In this document: in pieces, positions 61,491-64,000 of the stretch
Position numbering within the stretch: position 1 is the first letter of the stretch
Layout: every line of letters begins with the position of its first letter
From: Shimia sp047124445
Lineage (GTDB): Bacteria > Pseudomonadota > Alphaproteobacteria > Rhodobacterales > Rhodobacteraceae
Assembly (NCBI RefSeq): GCF_047124445.1
Contig: NZ_CP138921.1
Coordinates: 1,488,001-1,552,000, forward strand
Length of the DNA: 64,000 nt
Direction: 5' to 3'
The notes under the pieces: model-generated
What the model saw: the letters and a program-made list of their open reading frames with translations, nothing else
What the model was told of the DNA's origin: nothing
Database searches by the model: none
Position numbers and translations under genes: made by a program

Positions 61491-62873
61491 TTACACAGTC
61501 ACCTTTTTCAGGTGATAGCTCTTTGGTCGTGTCAGGTTCTGGTAGCCGATCACCGACAACCCACCGCCACGGCCGGTGTTTTTGCAGCCGGTCCAGCACA
61601 GACCCGGATCAAGGTAGTCGGCGCGGTTCATGAACACGGTGCCAGTCTCGATCTCGTTGCCCACGCGCTCAGCGCGCTCCACGTCTTTGGTCCACAGCGA
61701 CGCTGTAAGGCCAAACTCGCTGTCATTCATCAGCGCGATGGCTTCCTCATCGGAGGACACCTTCATGATGCCAACAACCGGACCAAAGCTCTCATCGCGC
61801 ATCACACGCATCTCATGCGTCACGTCGGTCAGGATTTGTGGCGTCAGATAGGCCCCGCCATCATCTTCGGCAAAAGTCTCGATATGCGCAGTTGCTCCTG
61901 CTTCCAGCGCCTCAGCAATCTGCGCGCGCACTTCATTGGCAAAGCGTACGTTGGCCATTGGGCCAATGGTCGTGTCTTCGTCCAGCGGATTGCCCAGCTT
62001 GTAGCCTTTCACAATCTCGACCGCCTTGGCGACAAACTCGTCATACAGGCTCTCATGCACGTAGATACGCTCAATGCCACAGCAGCACTGACCGGAGTTG
62101 AACATCGCGCCGTCGATCAGCGTGTCGACGGCCGCATCCAGATCAGCGTCTTCCATGACATAGCCCGGATCTTTGCCACCCAGCTCGGTGCCAACGCCGG
62201 TGAAGGTGCCTGCCGCCGCGCGCTCCATCGCCTGACCGCCACCCACCGAGCCGGTGAAGTTCACAAAATCAAACGCATTGCCCGCGATTAACTCATTGGT
62301 CACGTCGTGGCTCAGGAACACGTTCTGGAAGACGTCTTCCGGCACACCGGCAGAGTGGAATGCTTGCGCCATGCGCTCGCCAACGACCAGCGTTTGCGTC
62401 GCGTGTTTCAGCATCACCGTGTTGCCCGCAATCAGCGCAGGCGCAACAGTGTTAATGGCGGTCATGTAAGGGTAGTTCCAAGGCGCGACGACAAAGACCA
62501 CCCCATGCGGAAGGCGCTTGATGTAACGTTTGAAGGTGGCGTCCTCGCCAACTTGAATATCCGCAAGGCTCTCCGCCGCGATGGATGCCATGTGGCTCGC
62601 GCGCTCGTTAAAGCCGCCAAACTCGCCGCCATAACGCACCGGACGGCCCATCATCTTGGCAATCTCAGGCACGATCTCTTCGTTCATTGCGCCAACAGCC
62701 GCGACACCGGCCATCACCAGATCCACGCGCTCCTGCAACGGCCGCGCCGCCCAAGCTTTCTGCGCCTCCTTTGCGCGTTTCGCGGCGGCAAAGGCCTCAT
62801 CCGCGCTCAGCACAGGGCGTTCTGCAAAAACCGATCCGTCGATCGGAGAAATACACGTCAACATGCCGCTCAT
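61491..62873 (-). CDS. NAD(P)-dependent aldehyde dehydrogenase
   Basis: 460 residues. Catalytic elements are APWNYPYMTAINTVAPALIA, NFTGSVGGGQAMERAAAG (the glycine-rich cofactor loop), GTELGGKDPGYVMEDADLDA with the general-base Glu, and MFNSGQCCCGIERIYVHESL with the nucleophilic cysteine. GGAG lies 7 bp before the ATG. It oxidises an aldehyde to the acid. It lies between the Fe-alcohol dehydrogenase and the glutamine-synthetase-like gene on one strand. Confidence 0.93.
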   Translation of the reverse strand: MSGMLTCISPIDGSVFAERPVLSADEAFAAAKRAKEAQKAWAARPLQERVDLVMAGVAAVGAMNEEIVPEIAKMMGRPVRYGGEFGGFNERASHMASIAAESLADIQVGEDATFKRYIKRLPHGVVFVVAPWNYPYMTAINTVAPALIAGNTVMLKHATQTLVVGERMAQAFHSAGVPEDVFQNVFLSHDVTNELIAGNAFDFVNFTGSVGGGQAMERAAAGTFTGVGTELGGKDPGYVMEDADLDAAVDTLIDGAMFNSGQCCCGIERIYVHESLYDEFVAKAVEIVKGYKLGNPLDEDTTIGPMANVRFANEVRAQIAEALEAGATAHIETFAEDDGGAYLTPQILTDVTHEMRVMRDESFGPVVGIMKVSSDEEAIALMNDSEFGLTASLWTKDVERAERVGNEIETGTVFMNRADYLDPGLCWTGCKNTGRGGGLSVIGYQNLTRPKSYHLKKVTV

Positions 62874-62937
62874 GGCAACACTCCATCCAGAGGGGGCACC
62901 TGCCCCGCTTTTCTTAGTTCACTAGTATGCCGGTGTA

Positions 62938-62956
62938 GCGAGAGGAGCCCCCTCGC
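62938..62956 (-). terminator. Stem-loop after the glutamine-synthetase-like gene
   Basis: GCGAG (62938-62942) and CTCGC (62952-62956), with further AGG/CCC pairing inside, form a GC-rich hairpin 7 bp past the gene's stop on the minus strand. No U-tract is seen. GGGGCA-CC-TGCCCC at ~62893-62906 is a second small stem nearby. Confidence 0.4.
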
Positions 62957-62963
62957 GCCGGTC

Positions 62964-64000
62964 TTAGGCCCGCTCAAACCCGCGGGCAATTTCCCAATCG
63001 GTCACAACCGCCTCAAAGGCTTCCTGCTCCCATTCCGCCATGCGCACATAGTGGTCGACCACCGCATCGCCCATAGCCTCACGCAGCATCTTGGACCCAC
63101 GTAGGGCCTCGGTTGCGTCTTTCAATGTGGTTGGGATCTGCGCGTTGCTGTTCTCATAGGCATCTCCGCTCAACGGCGCGCCCGGATCACATTTTTCCTC
63201 AATGCCCTTGATGCCTGCGGCCAACAGCGCGGCGATCGCCAGATAAGGGTTCATATCCGCGCCCGGCACGCGACATTCCACGCGCACCGCCTTGGTGCTG
63301 TCCCCGCAAAGACGGAAGGCCGCCGTGCGGTTGTCAACTGACCAGACCTTCGCCGTGGGCGCAAAGCTGCCCTTCTGGAAGCGTTTGTAGCTGTTCACAT
63401 AGGGCGCGAGGAACACGGTGATATCATCGGCATACTTCAGCAAGCCGCCCAGGTAGTGGCGCGCCAGCTCGGACATGCCGAGATCCGCATCCGCGTCATA
63501 GAACGCAGGCACCCCGTCTTTGGTCCAGAGCGACTGGTGCACGTGGCTGGCGCTGCCCACTTTGTCGTGACGCCACTTGGGCAAGAACGACACCGCGTGG
63601 CCCTGCTGCCAGCCGATTTCCTTGGCGGCGTGTTTGGCAACGGTGTGGTTTTCTGCTGCATCCATCGCGCTGCCGTAGCGGATATTGAGCTCTTCCTGCC
63701 CGGTCTCGGCCTCGCCTTTGGAGCCTTCAATTGGAATACCAGACGCATAAAGACCGTTGCGCAGAGTGCGCATCACGCCTTCTTCTTTGGTGGTCTGCAG
63801 GATGTGGTAGTCTTCGTTATAAGCGCTGATCGGGGTCAGATCGCGGTAGCCGGATTTGCTCAGCTCTTCAAAGCTTTGCTCAAAGATAAAGAACTCCAGC
63901 TCGGTTGCGGATACGGCTTCAAAACCCATTTCCGCCAGCCGCGCCACCTGCTTCTTCAGCATACCGCGCGGGGAGTGTTCAATGTCGTGATGGCCGTGAT
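62964..64000 (-). CDS. Glutamine synthetase family protein (gamma-glutamyl amine ligase type), N-terminus cut off
   Basis: The frame is open from the window edge and reads HGHHDIEHSPRGMLKKQVAR into LAEMGFEAVSATELEFFIFE, so the first ~100 residues lie outside the window. Catalytic GS segments are present: LEFFIFE, GSAMDAAENHTVAKHAAKE, VSFLPKWRHDKVGSASHVHQ (with the active-site histidine region), FAPTAKVWSVDNRTAAFRLC and VECRVPGADMNPYLAIAALL. The PuuA-like branch glutamylates amines such as putrescine, isopropylamine or ethanolamine; the substrate is unknown here. It precedes the aldehyde and alcohol dehydrogenase genes. Confidence 0.88.
   Translation of the reverse strand, partial: HGHHDIEHSPRGMLKKQVARLAEMGFEAVSATELEFFIFEQSFEELSKSGYRDLTPISAYNEDYHILQTTKEEGVMRTLRNGLYASGIPIEGSKGEAETGQEELNIRYGSAMDAAENHTVAKHAAKEIGWQQGHAVSFLPKWRHDKVGSASHVHQSLWTKDGVPAFYDADADLGMSELARHYLGGLLKYADDITVFLAPYVNSYKRFQKGSFAPTAKVWSVDNRTAAFRLCGDSTKAVRVECRVPGADMNPYLAIAALLAAGIKGIEEKCDPGAPLSGDAYENSNAQIPTTLKDATEALRGSKMLREAMGDAVVDHYVRMAEWEQEAFEAVVTDWEIARGFERA

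Noticed and set aside
60216..62291. 691-codon open frame on the plus strand
   Set aside because: It is antisense to the alcohol and aldehyde dehydrogenase genes, which have full catalytic motifs. Its translation is rich in His, Arg and Gln with no domain, as expected from GC-rich third positions read on the other strand.

Overview
The window looks like chromosomal DNA from an alphaproteobacterium of the Rhodobacterales, most likely the marine Roseobacter group. This is judged from recognised protein families, GC of roughly 60 %, the aerobic cobalamin pathway, a PleD-type regulator and typical roseobacter gene pairs. No database search was run. There is no phage, insertion sequence, integrase, CRISPR array or rRNA. 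Genes are dense and often overlap by 4 bp (ATGA).

Layout: 1-5.9 kb holds a cut-off acyl-CoA synthetase, an ABC half-transporter, tRNA-Gly(UCC), a citrate-synthase-fold lyase overlapping a CaiB-type CoA-transferase, and an IclR regulator. 6.8-16.4 kb (minus strand) is one long operon for tryptophan catabolism. It encodes tryptophan 2,3-dioxygenase and kynureninase, which yield anthranilate, then a CoA ligase and the flavin monooxygenase/reductase fusion of the aerobic 2-aminobenzoyl-CoA route. Beta-oxidation enzymes, a MarR regulator and a RidA protein complete it. 17-22.7 kb is xanthine dehydrogenase (xdhA, xdhB, xdhC) with a divergent LysR gene. 22.7-31.1 kb contains an H-NOX-like protein beside a diguanylate cyclase, a DUF4153 membrane protein, an MttB-family methyltransferase, a HAD hydrolase, DUF3572 and a PleD-like diguanylate cyclase.

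31.2-33.4 kb is a stress unit: an ECF sigma factor, a membrane anti-sigma candidate, a CnrX/Spy-like periplasmic sensor and a secreted EF-hand protein. 33.6-37.8 kb has DUF983, NUDIX, a DMT transporter, a fatty-acid desaturase, DUF2061 and an HTH regulator. 37.9-43.2 kb is a carnitine-to-glycine-betaine cluster: fused L-carnitine dehydrogenase/thioesterase, a BKACE enzyme and a CdhR-like regulator, plus an SDR and a small secreted protein.

43.2-60.3 kb is a large cobalamin (aerobic) locus. A minus-strand unit carries cobO, two Lin0512-family genes and cobQ. Divergently, a B12 riboswitch leads DUF1636, cobW, cobN, cobG, cobH, cobI, cobJ, (cobK inverted), cobL, cobE, cobM, cobB, cobA and cobF. 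60.3-64 kb holds an iron alcohol dehydrogenase, an aldehyde dehydrogenase and a truncated glutamine-synthetase-like ligase, suggesting gamma-glutamyl amine or amino-alcohol catabolism.

The observations most worth a second look are the H-NOX homologue lacking the heme-ligand histidine, a PleD homologue with a non-phosphorylatable first receiver, the Lin0512 pair inside a cobalamin operon, the leader ORF and hairpin after the B12 riboswitch, and the head-to-head cobK/cobL start codons that share one CATG.
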